A stretch of DNA of 64,000 nucleotides, taken from NCBI GenBank assembly GCA_002418835.1, contig DIEX01000033.1, forward strand, positions 255,154 through 319,153. The letters run 5' to 3'. The translations under genes and the position numbers were made by a program. Positions 1 through 7,980 of this stretch are shown here, piece after piece (the first letter of the stretch is position 1; every line of letters starts with the position of its first letter). Below the pieces are notes generated by a model. That model did no database searches, had not been told where the DNA came from, and was given only the letters and a program-made list of their open reading frames with translations. This DNA is from Spirochaetia bacterium UBA5763 (GTDB taxonomy: Bacteria; Spirochaetota; UBA4802; UBA5550).

Positions 1-643
1 GGACCACCCACCAGAAGGGGATCTTTCCTGAGACTATAATGGAACTTCTGAAAAACTCATCCTTGAGCACAGCTCCGACAGTGGAACCAAAGCCCTCTTC
101 ATCATCTTCCGCAAATATATTCTGTTTCAGGCTGTGGATATCATTGATAAAGATATGAACTTCAATGCCCGCTTCCTTTATCGCCCATTTCTGCACATCC
201 TCAATTTTACGGCAGAACATAGCGTATTTCTTTTCATCAATTTTTGCTCTCTCAACGCAGGCCCAGTAGTCAAAATCCGATTTTTTATTGTATGCGATGG
301 TTCCGACACTCCCCATGAGAGAGAGCATCTCGATGAAATTTTTTGAAGACACAGGTGAATAATCCACAGCGAACCTTCCGCGGATATATCTTACCACATC
401 CGGATCAGGTGTGTAGCCTGCAACACCGCAGGGAACGCTCCCCTCAACATACCCGGGGATTCTCCTGTCATTCATACAGAGTATGGCGGGAATGGCACTC
501 ACCACTTTTTTCACATTACTGTTGGTAATGAGACTTTGAAACCTCTGGTATTTCAGTTCATTGAAATTAATGAATGAATTGTAATTCTGCTCAATAGCGC
601 TTTTTATATCCATTTTATGAACATGCCAGGCAATACAGGACAT
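1..643 (-). CDS. cyaA: Class I adenylate cyclase, N-terminal part (runs off window)
   Basis: Makes cAMP from ATP in the cytoplasm. The reading frame is open to base 1, so only about 214 N-terminal residues are visible. They follow the E. coli CyaA catalytic domain closely: a PGYVEGSVPCGV stretch, YTPDPD, the nucleotidyltransferase signature GSVGT..SDFDYW with its acidic pair, EVHIFIND, then GFGSTVG and DEFFRSS. I chose the ATG at 641-643 because GGGAG lies just upstream of it; the ATG at 611-613 has no ribosome site. The C-terminal regulatory part is outside the window. Two cyclic-nucleotide-binding proteins at 19.6-21.4 kb are plausible readers of its product. The family identity is strong; the partner link is inference. 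Confidence 0.88.
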   Translation of the reverse strand, partial: MSCIAWHVHKMDIKSAIEQNYNSFINFNELKYQRFQSLITNSNVKKVVSAIPAILCMNDRRIPGYVEGSVPCGVAGYTPDPDVVRYIRGRFAVDYSPVSSKNFIEMLSLMGSVGTIAYNKKSDFDYWACVERAKIDEKKYAMFCRKIEDVQKWAIKEAGIEVHIFINDIHSLKQNIFAEDDEEGFGSTVGAVLKDEFFRSSIIVSGKIPFWWVV

Positions 644-850
644 TGATCTCCCGCAGTAAACAGTAAAACAAAAGGGTTGATCATCGGAAAGCCCCTAATC
701 TTAATATTATTTAGTATCACGCATTAAAATATATCAGTCAAATTATTTTTATATTATAATATTTTTTTAGAGTTTTAAAAAAATAATGGACATTTACCCC
801 GCATAAATCAATGAACAAGAGAAGAAGCAGAGTTTACAAATAAAAATTCG

Positions 851-1945
851 ATGAACAGAGTTAATTCTAAAAACATAGAATCATCACTGAAAGAATACTT
901 TTCAATAATCACCTCCACTACTTCCAGAAGTGAAGCCCTGAAGAGTATTGCCGCACTGGGAATAAAGCAGTTTGGAGAGTATATTACCCCGGGAAGCCTG
1001 AACCTCTGTGATGAAGTGCAGATAAATTTTATAGAGATCCTGGATCAGATAATTTTTGAATTGAGCGGGAACAGTGATACAGGTTCCGACATCAGAGATT
1101 ATATTACAGATGATCTCTACTCAAGGTTTTCCCTGACACTGGAAGCCCTTGCTGACTGCGAAAAATATAAGGCAAACCTTAAAAACAGGCCTCTCTACAC
1201 CGAAGATCTCATAATAATAAGAAGAAAAAACCTGCCGGAATTCGTCCCCCTCCTCATAGCAGAATCGGAAGACATTACAAGTCTTGAAAAAAATATACTG
1301 AAAACCCTGCTATACTTTACAGAAGAAGTTCATTTGAACTACTTTTACAATATTTTCAAAAATACAGCTTCAGGATACATTAAATCTGCCTCACTGTTGG
1401 GTATGAAATATTCATCAGAATCAGGGCTTAACTGGGATTCCGTAAAGGAGATATCAAACGGCCTGAAAGAGCTGGTTGAATACGCGGAAAGCTTCAATAC
1501 TGGAGAGATTTACATCAACAGGCTCCCGGAAAATATGGAGGAGATGACATTTATCCTTCTGCATCTCGAAAAAAATATAAAATTCTACAAAAGCATAAGA
1601 GAAATAAACTGGGTTCTTACAGTGTTCAGCATAGTTCCGCTTCTTAATTTCGAGAATTCCTGGCTTACAGAGGTGAATATATCACTAAGCAATATAATCC
1701 TGCAGATAGATATTAATTTAATGCGGGAGATTCTGAAAGATGAGTCAGCGCTGATCCGCGCCACAAATTTCATCGACTACCTCCCGAGAAACGTGTTCAA
1801 CAGGCTCACAGGGAGGCTTGATGAAATGGGGATGGAATTTATGTATAACCTTAACCTTGTTATTGAGAAAAGAAAAAAGAGTATGGATGCCTATAACTCA
1901 AACATACTCACATATATCTCCTGGACACCTATTGAATCACTCTGA
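851..1945 (+). CDS. Uncharacterised 364-aa protein divergent from cyaA
   Basis: I do not recognise the family. The protein is rich in Leu, Ile, Asn and Glu, looks mostly alpha-helical, and has no signal peptide, membrane segment, Cys cluster or nucleotide-binding motif. It starts about 200 bp from the adenylate cyclase start on the opposite strand, so the two share a divergent promoter region. Its last 9 bp overlap the stop end of the convergent crotonase gene. The ribosome site before the ATG is weak, but the long frame and ordinary codon use support a real gene. A role related to cAMP would be a guess from position only. Confidence 0.7.
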   Translation: MNRVNSKNIESSLKEYFSIITSTTSRSEALKSIAALGIKQFGEYITPGSLNLCDEVQINFIEILDQIIFELSGNSDTGSDIRDYITDDLYSRFSLTLEALADCEKYKANLKNRPLYTEDLIIIRRKNLPEFVPLLIAESEDITSLEKNILKTLLYFTEEVHLNYFYNIFKNTASGYIKSASLLGMKYSSESGLNWDSVKEISNGLKELVEYAESFNTGEIYINRLPENMEEMTFILLHLEKNIKFYKSIREINWVLTVFSIVPLLNFENSWLTEVNISLSNIILQIDINLMREILKDESALIRATNFIDYLPRNVFNRLTGRLDEMGMEFMYNLNLVIEKRKKSMDAYNSNILTYISWTPIESL

Positions 1946-2668
1946 TCCTTTGAGGCCCGGCATATTCTTTTTTACAAACCTTCTGAATCTCTCCCTCTCA
2001 TGAGCCAGAGCCTGCCCCATAGAAGCTGTGTCCCTGTAATTAATCAGGTCCCTCACTGTTGTAATCATATCAAATCTATTTTCACATATCTGAGCTGCTA
2101 TTTCAAGTGAACGCTTCATCAAATCATCGGGAGCAACAACTTCATTTACAAGTCCATACCTTAAAGCCTGATCTGCATTAATAAACTGGCATGTAAGGGA
2201 CATCTGTTTTGCCATTCTCTTCCCCACTGCCTGCTGAAGGAGCTGAGTCATCCCCCAGCCAGGATGAATCCCTACCTTTGCGTGTGTATCAGCGAACATC
2301 GCGTTTTCAGAAGCTATAAGAAAATCACAGTTAAGGGCAATCTCGAATCCCCCTGTTATTGCATGGCCGTTTATGGCACCAATAATAGTTTTACGGCATG
2401 CGCCGAAAATGTCAGGAAGGTCAATGCCGCTCCCCCTTACGTCAAATAGATTCTCCTTACCTATTACCGAAAGATCTATACCGGAACAGAAGGATTTGCC
2501 GTTACCTGTAATTATCGCGGCCTTTATATCATCATTTTTCGAAACTTCATCTATTGCATCGTATAAACCGGAAAGTAAATCCCTGTTTATGGAATTTCTT
2601 CTGTCAGGCCTGTTCAGGGTAATTACTGCTATATTGTTCTGTATATCAAAAAGAACCGCTTTTTCCAT
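1937..2668 (-). CDS. Enoyl-CoA hydratase/isomerase (crotonase) family protein
   Basis: A 243-aa crotonase-fold enzyme acting on acyl-CoA thioesters in the cytoplasm. Visible family marks are the N-terminal ITLNRPDRRNS, the oxyanion-hole stretch FCSGIDLS, and GHAITGGFEIALNCD. The first crotonase glutamate (GGFE) is present. The second catalytic glutamate position appears replaced (ADTHAKVG where hydratases have GQPE), so it may be an isomerase or another crotonase rather than a true hydratase. The start has AGGAG seven bases upstream. It stands alone, apart from the acyl-CoA operon at 39-47 kb, and overlaps the end of the convergent gene by 9 bp. Confidence 0.85.
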   Translation of the reverse strand: MEKAVLFDIQNNIAVITLNRPDRRNSINRDLLSGLYDAIDEVSKNDDIKAAIITGNGKSFCSGIDLSVIGKENLFDVRGSGIDLPDIFGACRKTIIGAINGHAITGGFEIALNCDFLIASENAMFADTHAKVGIHPGWGMTQLLQQAVGKRMAKQMSLTCQFINADQALRYGLVNEVVAPDDLMKRSLEIAAQICENRFDMITTVRDLINYRDTASMGQALAHERERFRRFVKKNMPGLKGSE

Positions 2669-3009
2669 TTCTGTACTCCTTGTATTTATCTGACCTTTCT
2701 ATAAAATTATGAATAGTGCATCAAGTCAAAAATAAAAGATTTAAGCTCTAAAAAATAGACAAAGCGCTTTGTCACACAGAGATAATGAGACATTATCAGG
2801 AGTTATCCACAGGTAGGAAAACCTTAACAAAAAAAATTTATTGTCCCACAAAACAAATATTGTCCGGAAAAGAAAAAGTTTGAAGAAGATGAATGGAATT
2901 CTAAAAAATTCAGCGTGGAACCCCTGATTTTATCAGCACTTTCATTGTTATGTCACATATAAAAATCAGGTTTTATTAAATTATGAAATATTTAACTGTT
3001 ATACGGGAA

Positions 3010-3028
3010 ATTAATTTCGGAAATTAAT
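3010..3028. repeat. Short inverted repeat beside the DnaA-box cluster
   Basis: Arms ATTAATTTC and GAAATTAAT are separated by one G. It lies 19 bp left of the DnaA-box cluster and may be a protein-binding or AT-rich melting site. No function can be assigned from sequence alone. Confidence 0.5.
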
Positions 3029-3046
3029 GTACTTTGTTAATTTCTT

Positions 3047-3076
3047 TGTGGATAATGTGGATAACTTTGTGGAAAA
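3047..3076 (-). promoter_or_regulatory. Three clustered DnaA-box-like 9-mers
   Basis: Two exact complements of TTATCCACA sit head to tail at 3047-3055 and 3056-3064. A third, with one mismatch, is at 3068-3076. A further exact box in the opposite orientation is at 2803-2811. Three exact 9-mers inside 260 bp are unlikely by chance even in AT-rich DNA. DnaA binding is inferred from the known box consensus. Confidence 0.55.
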
Positions 3077-3502
3077 CTCAAATTTTAGTAGATTACCGTC
3101 CTGTTTTACACATAAATTTTTTTTTAGAAAACTGCACGCCAATGCTCATATTGCGACATAATCCCGACTCTTTATCCCGATATAGCGCAATTATCTCTAT
3201 GTTTATTAATAACAACATTTCCGGAGAGAAAAAAATTTTTATTTTTTTTACGGATATATCATTCAATATTGGGACCGGTTATCAGGTCATCCCTATGGTA
3301 TATTTATCTGATAATATTTGTTGTTGCTGTCATTGCGAGAAACACCAGTGACGAAACAATCTGACATATATTATTGACACAAAAACCTCTTCTTAATATG
3401 GATATCCTGACTGATTGATAAATCTACGCTCCGGACTCAGCTCCTGAAAAATTTAGATCAATCAGCACTCTTTTCACTTTTGATAATTCAGGATGGTGCT
3501 CT

Positions 3503-4231
3503 ATGATCGGCCTTGGAACTATTGTAAACGCTGCTGCGATAATTGCCGGTGGAACCGCAGGCGCCCTCCTGAAAAACGGGCTCCCGGAAAGATACAGGGA
3601 GACTGTGATGCAGGCAATCGGGCTCTCTGTTCTGATGATAGGCATCTCTGGGACACTTCAGGGGATGTATAAAGTAGCAGGGAGTGGAAGGCTCGACAGG
3701 GAGTTTATAATGCTTATGATATTCAGTCTTGTGATCGGGGCAATTGCCGGGGAATTTCTGAATATAGAAGATAAACTGGACAGAATGGGTAACTGGTTCC
3801 AGAGCAGGTTTGCAAAGGGGAGCAGTTCATTTGCCGAGGGTTTTGTAACGGCAAGCCTTGTTTACTGCGTGGGCGCAATGGCAATCGTAGGCTCACTTGA
3901 AGACGGGCTCACAGGGAACACTGCCACACTCTTTGCGAAGGCAATACTTGATGGTATAAGCGCTGTTATATTCGCGGCAACCATGGGTATAGGCGTGGCT
4001 TTCTCAGCTCTCCCTGTGTTCATCTACCAGGGGATAATTACCCTGATGGCAGGTGTTATAAAGCCCTGGCTTACCCCGGATGTCATTTCACAGACTTCCC
4101 TTGTGGGGAGCATACTTATCATGGCAATAGGGATAAACCTGCTTGATCTGAAAAGAATTAAGGTGGGAAACATGCTTCCTGCGATATTCATTCCGTTTAT
4201 TTATTATGTAATTATTAAATTGATTGTGTAG
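3503..4231 (+). CDS. DUF554 family membrane protein
   Basis: A 242-aa polytopic inner-membrane protein of the DUF554 (YdfK-like) family, recognised from the N-terminus MIGLGTIVNAAAIIAGG, the early GLPERY..TVMQAIGLSV segment, and the repeated glycine-rich hydrophobic helices (about seven). The family's transport or other activity is not known. The ATG is preceded by AGGATGG. The gene stands alone between the DnaA-box gap and a perfect palindrome that covers its stop codon and probably ends transcription. Length is normal for the family. Confidence 0.82.
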   Translation: MIGLGTIVNAAAIIAGGTAGALLKNGLPERYRETVMQAIGLSVLMIGISGTLQGMYKVAGSGRLDREFIMLMIFSLVIGAIAGEFLNIEDKLDRMGNWFQSRFAKGSSSFAEGFVTASLVYCVGAMAIVGSLEDGLTGNTATLFAKAILDGISAVIFAATMGIGVAFSALPVFIYQGIITLMAGVIKPWLTPDVISQTSLVGSILIMAIGINLLDLKRIKVGNMLPAIFIPFIYYVIIKLIV

Positions 4232-4265
4232 AGACGCAGCATGCTGCGTCTCTACACAATCAATT
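4218..4265. repeat. Perfect 48-bp palindrome spanning two stop codons
   Basis: Every base from 4218 to 4265 pairs with its mirror about the centre GCATGC, with no loop. The GAGACGCAGCATGCTGCGTCTC core resembles short REP-like palindromes that are scattered through many environmental bacterial genomes. It covers the stop codons of both flanking convergent genes (TAG at 4229-4231, TGA at 4260-4262), so it can act as a two-way transcription terminator. The link to REP elements mobilised by RAYT transposases is inference. Confidence 0.8.
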
Positions 4266-4652
4266 AATCATATGCCCGCCGGAGGGATTCTGCATACTCT
4301 TTGTAATCTCTGAAGGATCAATTTTATCAAGATTTTCACTGATCAGGTCCTCAAGTCCCAGGACGACTGCATCCATGTCCTCAAGGGTTGGATGACGGTT
4401 AAATATAAAAACAAAATACGACCTGAAACTTTTTGTAATCTTAATTCCCAGTTCAGCAAAAAAGACCTGATGCCCCTCCCTTGTAAGTATCCCCGTTGTT
4501 ATTGAATCTTCCTCTTTCAGAATATTCTCATGTCTTGTGAACAGCTCTGAAAAATCATCTTCAAATAAAGTGTACTCTGTTGCTGAATTATCAAGAGTAC
4601 TGATAAAAGAATGTATTCCGAGAAATTTAAAATAGATGTATGGTGTATTCAT
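4260..4652 (-). CDS. Uncharacterised 130-aa protein
   Basis: I do not recognise the family. The protein is soluble-looking, acidic and without a signal peptide. Its sequence alternates hydrophobic strands and acidic helices (for example TLEDMDAVVLGLEDLISENL). It lies downstream of coaX on the same strand, after a 56-bp gap holding a small TGCCC/GGGCA hairpin, so it may be the last gene of the selB-coaX transcript. Its stop lies inside the 48-bp palindrome. Confidence 0.6.
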   Translation of the reverse strand: MNTPYIYFKFLGIHSFISTLDNSATEYTLFEDDFSELFTRHENILKEEDSITTGILTREGHQVFFAELGIKITKSFRSYFVFIFNRHPTLEDMDAVVLGLEDLISENLDKIDPSEITKSMQNPSGGHMIN

Positions 4653-4708
4653 TATTACGCCCCCTCTGCCCTTCGGGCAACTCCCCTGCTCGCAGGTGAG
4701 AAATATAA

Positions 4709-5491
4709 TTATCTGTTATCAAATATATACTTTATTCCGCGCATTGTAAGATCAGGATCAATAATAATATCTCTTTTGAATCCCTCCCGCATCTTAACAG
4801 CAAATCCCCCTGTGAGGATTATCCTGAACTCCCGTCCATACAGGGCTTCTATCCTTTCACATACACCCTCAACCATGGAAATCCAGCCGTAATAAAATCC
4901 CGACTTAATCGCATTCACTGTGTCTCTTGCCACAAGGTCATCAGGCATCTCAAAAGTAATCTCCGGGAGATTGGATGCAGCATCAGCAAGAGCTTTAATT
5001 GTTGTGCCCACACCGGGGGCAATGAGCCCACCGTCAAAACATCCTGAATGATTAAGAACATCGAATGTTGCAGCAGTGCCTATATCAACAACAATGCATC
5101 CGGGGCCGAATTCATGAAAAGCAGCCTCTGTATTCACAATCCTGTCAATACCAAGCTGCTTGAGATTTTTATAGTTTATCGTTATCGACAGCCTGCTTGT
5201 GTGGCTTATCTCAAGCGGCTCAAAAGAGAAGAGCCTTTTGCACACCCTTTGATATGATTTATTCACCTCGGGCACCACGCTTGAAAAGGCTATACCTGTA
5301 ATCTCAGCTTCAAGAGTCTCAAAATCCGCATAGTTTCGAAGAGCCATCCTGATGCTACCGGCGAGTTCCGCGTCATCACCACGCTTATCTGTTCTTATTC
5401 TACAGGTCTTATCAGGCTTCACAGATTGATCATCGTATAGCCCAAGCATGGTTGTGGTGTTACCTATATCAATTCCCAGAAACATGGTCAC
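4709..5491 (-). CDS. coaX: Type III pantothenate kinase
   Basis: Phosphorylates pantothenate, the first step of coenzyme A synthesis, in the cytoplasm. The 260-aa length is typical. Family marks are the phosphate loop GIDIGNTTT at residues 6-14, VVDIGTAATFDV, GGLIAPGVGTT and the late ILTGGFA. It starts with GTG at 5489-5491, overlapping the selB stop (GTGA), which suggests translational coupling; an ATG two codons later is the alternative start. The type III enzyme is insensitive to CoA feedback as a family trait. The pairing with selB is operon organisation, not pathway logic. Confidence 0.93.
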   Translation of the reverse strand: MTMFLGIDIGNTTTMLGLYDDQSVKPDKTCRIRTDKRGDDAELAGSIRMALRNYADFETLEAEITGIAFSSVVPEVNKSYQRVCKRLFSFEPLEISHTSRLSITINYKNLKQLGIDRIVNTEAAFHEFGPGCIVVDIGTAATFDVLNHSGCFDGGLIAPGVGTTIKALADAASNLPEITFEMPDDLVARDTVNAIKSGFYYGWISMVEGVCERIEALYGREFRIILTGGFAVKMREGFKRDIIIDPDLTMRGIKYIFDNR

Positions 5492-7311
5492 ACCTTTATC
5501 CTGAAATCGCCGAGACGCTTAATGAACCCGTCAGACTCTATTCTGTTCAGAAGAGGAAGAATATATTTTCTGGAAAGCTCAACTGCATCCTTTGCTTCAG
5601 GTACTGTAATTTTATCTCTTGTATCAAAAAGCGCAAGGACCTTCATCTTCATATCAGTGTAAATATCCCTGTGATAGATAATGTTCCCGTCAAGGCTCAC
5701 GAGGAAATCAAGCTTGATGAGATCCTTCACCTCTTTCTTCATTATATCATCTTTCAATTTATCCAGCTCAATACCCTCGCCGCCGCTTTTGAGAATATCA
5801 GCAAGTATTCTCTTCTTCGAATCAGGCAGATTCTCCGGTGTTATTGAATCAGCAGTGAAGTACCGGCCCTCCTTTTCAACAAGAGTCTCTGCCGCAACAA
5901 TATCCTTTATAAGGAGTGAACATATATCAAAGGGGACGCCGGATGAGTCTGAAATCTCCTTCAGGTTCGGGCCAAGTTTACCTTTTATTACGCGCTTCAT
6001 CTTCTCAGTTGATTCGAAGTGGAAACCTTTCCAGAAGATCATCTCACCCTTTATTATTATATCACCGGCAGATTCAAGCTCACTGATAATCCGCTCAATA
6101 GCTTTTTTACCTGAGGGGAGCATTGTAATCACCCTGTCACGCTTAAGCTCGCCGTTTACAGCAATGCTGAAGCTGATGACTTCAGATGGAGAGAATGTCT
6201 TCAGGAGAGCCGTATGTTCTTTAATAATTTTCTTATGCCTGTCGGGATTGTAGTCAGGGAGAACAACACGCCCCCCTCCGATTATCCTGTAACCGCCGGG
6301 ATTTGTAAGTACAAATGGCTGTCCGGGGTAAAAGTTTGATTTCTCATCAAAGTGTATCCTCACAGGAAATTCGTTCTCATCCTTAACATCTGTATTTACA
6401 ATTATAAGCTTACCTGTGGAGGAATCTGTTCCGGTGAGTACTTCCACGTAAGTGTTATTCCGCACCTTACGTTTTTTATCAAGGGGCCTGAACCATGCCA
6501 GCACATCGTCACTCTGCGTGAAAAAATTCGGCCTGCATACAATGTCCCCCCGCTCAAGCTCATCCTGGGACACACCTGTGAGGTTCAGGGCTGTTCTCTG
6601 AGATGGAACACCCTCCTGAAGCTCTTTGTAATGGCTTTCTATCTTCTTAATCTTAACTTCTCTTACAAGTGGGAGGAGAGTAACGCTTTCGTTATCTTTG
6701 AAGATCCCGTTTTTCAGAGTACCTGTAATAACTGTACCCACACCCTTAGGGGAGAAGACCCTGTCTATGTAGAGATAGGGCTTGTCGGAGTCCGGAGCTT
6801 TCGATAGTTTGCGGAGATTGGCGAGAATCAGCTCTTTAAGTTCAGCGATCCCTGTTCCCGTTTTCGCGGAGACAGATGCGATGTCAGCTTCCGCATAGGG
6901 CGTCTCCGAAAGGCGCTCACGCACCTCCTCCTTCACAATCTCAAGCATCTCCTCATCACCGAGATCGATCTTGTTTATTACCACGATGAGCCGTTCAATG
7001 CCAAGGAGCTGAAGCACCCTGAAATGGTCCTCTGTCTGAAGCATCCACCCGTCGTCCAGTGCAATTACAAGGAGCGCAAGGTCAACCCCCCATGCGCCCG
7101 CAACCATGTTGCGGATAAATCTTTCGTGCCCCGGAACGTCGATGATACTCACTGTGCCGAACTTAGGATACTCGATGCTGGCAAAGCCGATATCAATTGT
7201 CATCTCCCGCGCCTTCTCTTCAGGGAGCCTGTCGCAGTCTATCCCTGTGAGCGCGCGGATCAGTGATGTCTTTCCGTGGTCAATGTGACCTGATGTTCCA
7301 ACTATATACAT
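5488..7311 (-). CDS. selB: Selenocysteine-specific elongation factor SelB
   Basis: GTPase that carries selenocysteyl-tRNA to UGA codons followed by a SECIS hairpin. The 607 residues show G1 GHIDHGKT (8-15), G3 DVPGHE (58-63), G4 NKID (113-116) and a SAKTGTG G5. The EF-Tu-like domains 2 and 3 (for example SPKGVGTVITGTL) follow, and then the long C-terminal winged-helix region that reads the mRNA hairpin. Length fits bacterial SelB. selA lies on the same strand about 2.3 kb upstream, separated by a restriction-modification pair. The client is the UGA-containing fdhA at 27.8-30.8 kb and the tRNA is at 17.2 kb. Confidence 0.96.
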   Translation of the reverse strand: MYIVGTSGHIDHGKTSLIRALTGIDCDRLPEEKAREMTIDIGFASIEYPKFGTVSIIDVPGHERFIRNMVAGAWGVDLALLVIALDDGWMLQTEDHFRVLQLLGIERLIVVINKIDLGDEEMLEIVKEEVRERLSETPYAEADIASVSAKTGTGIAELKELILANLRKLSKAPDSDKPYLYIDRVFSPKGVGTVITGTLKNGIFKDNESVTLLPLVREVKIKKIESHYKELQEGVPSQRTALNLTGVSQDELERGDIVCRPNFFTQSDDVLAWFRPLDKKRKVRNNTYVEVLTGTDSSTGKLIIVNTDVKDENEFPVRIHFDEKSNFYPGQPFVLTNPGGYRIIGGGRVVLPDYNPDRHKKIIKEHTALLKTFSPSEVISFSIAVNGELKRDRVITMLPSGKKAIERIISELESAGDIIIKGEMIFWKGFHFESTEKMKRVIKGKLGPNLKEISDSSGVPFDICSLLIKDIVAAETLVEKEGRYFTADSITPENLPDSKKRILADILKSGGEGIELDKLKDDIMKKEVKDLIKLDFLVSLDGNIIYHRDIYTDMKMKVLALFDTRDKITVPEAKDAVELSRKYILPLLNRIESDGFIKRLGDFRIKV

Positions 7312-7323
7312 TTCAGTTTCTCA

Positions 7324-7980
7324 TTAATCTTTTTTTAATAGCCGCTTTATCTCAGCCTGAATTTCAGGGATCATTTCTTTATTATGAATTTTCTTTTTTT
7401 CTCCATCTTTAATAGAGTAAATATAGAAAACTTTCCCGCCGAATTCTTCAGTAAATTTTTTATGCGTAGCAAGCTGGTTATTTCTCTCTTTATAAATTTC
7501 AGGAATATGAGACACCCCGCTAACAGGCTTAATCTGAAGACCTATATATTTATCTTCTATTTTAATAAAAAAATCAACATTATATAATCTGTCCCATTTA
7601 TCAGGCGCAGGTTCAATTTTATAATCAAGGAGCTGCTGAAGCTGCCCATAAATAGTTTTAATCTCTGTCATATAACCGTCAAAAGTACGGCCAATAACAA
7701 GATTAAACATATACTGAAGGCAGTCTTCTTCAGTAATATCTTCCACTTCAGATGCAATGACTTCGGTTATTTTTACATATAATTTTCTGCCTAAATCTTC
7801 AATATGCTCTCTGCTTCGAACATTAGTAAAATAGTAGCCCTGCCAGTCATCAATTGTTTTTGGTGAACATTTTCTTATTTCTTCAGAAACAGCACCCACA
7901 TTTCTTTTAAAATTAAGCTGAAAACGATTCGTTGCGCTGTTTAGTATCCATTCTTTCGCCATCAATATCCCCAGACTCAT
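7324..7980 (-). CDS. Type II restriction endonuclease, MjaI-like family
   Basis: A 218-aa protein that I place in the MjaI restriction endonuclease family (CTAG-cutting) from AKEWILN near the start, QLNFKRNVGAVSEEIR, CLQYMFNLVIGRTFDGY and TEIKTIYGQLQ. A later stretch DFFIKIEDKYIGLQIKP has the D...(Q/E)xK pattern of a PD-(D/E)XK nuclease. It overlaps the methyltransferase gene by 68 bp in another frame; starting at MAKEWIL (7962) would shorten the overlap to 50 bp. It is noticeably more AT-rich than selB and selA on either side, suggesting transfer. The specificity is family inference and has not been shown. Confidence 0.7.
   Translation of the reverse strand: MSLGILMAKEWILNSATNRFQLNFKRNVGAVSEEIRKCSPKTIDDWQGYYFTNVRSREHIEDLGRKLYVKITEVIASEVEDITEEDCLQYMFNLVIGRTFDGYMTEIKTIYGQLQQLLDYKIEPAPDKWDRLYNVDFFIKIEDKYIGLQIKPVSGVSHIPEIYKERNNQLATHKKFTEEFGGKVFYIYSIKDGEKKKIHNKEMIPEIQAEIKRLLKKD

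Larger units (their letters stand above)
2669..3502. other. Long AT-rich intergenic gap with DnaA-box-like sites
   Basis: About 830 bp without a convincing gene. It holds an exact TTATCCACA at 2803-2811, two abutting reverse copies at 3047-3055 and 3056-3064, and a one-mismatch copy at 3068-3076. A 9-bp inverted repeat with a 1-base centre lies at 3010-3028, and AT-rich tracts follow to about 3320. A 105-codon frame at 3034-3351 has no coding character. The layout resembles a replication-origin or DnaA-titration site, but dnaA, dnaN and gyrB are not next to it. Confidence 0.5.

Noticed and set aside
134..346. 70-codon plus-strand frame at the left end
   Set aside because: It is the antisense of the adenylate cyclase gene, whose minus-strand product matches a known family.
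3034..3351. 105-codon frame in the DnaA-box gap
   Set aside because: Biased, Cys/Phe-rich low-quality sequence, no ribosome site, and it crosses the DnaA boxes and AT tracts.
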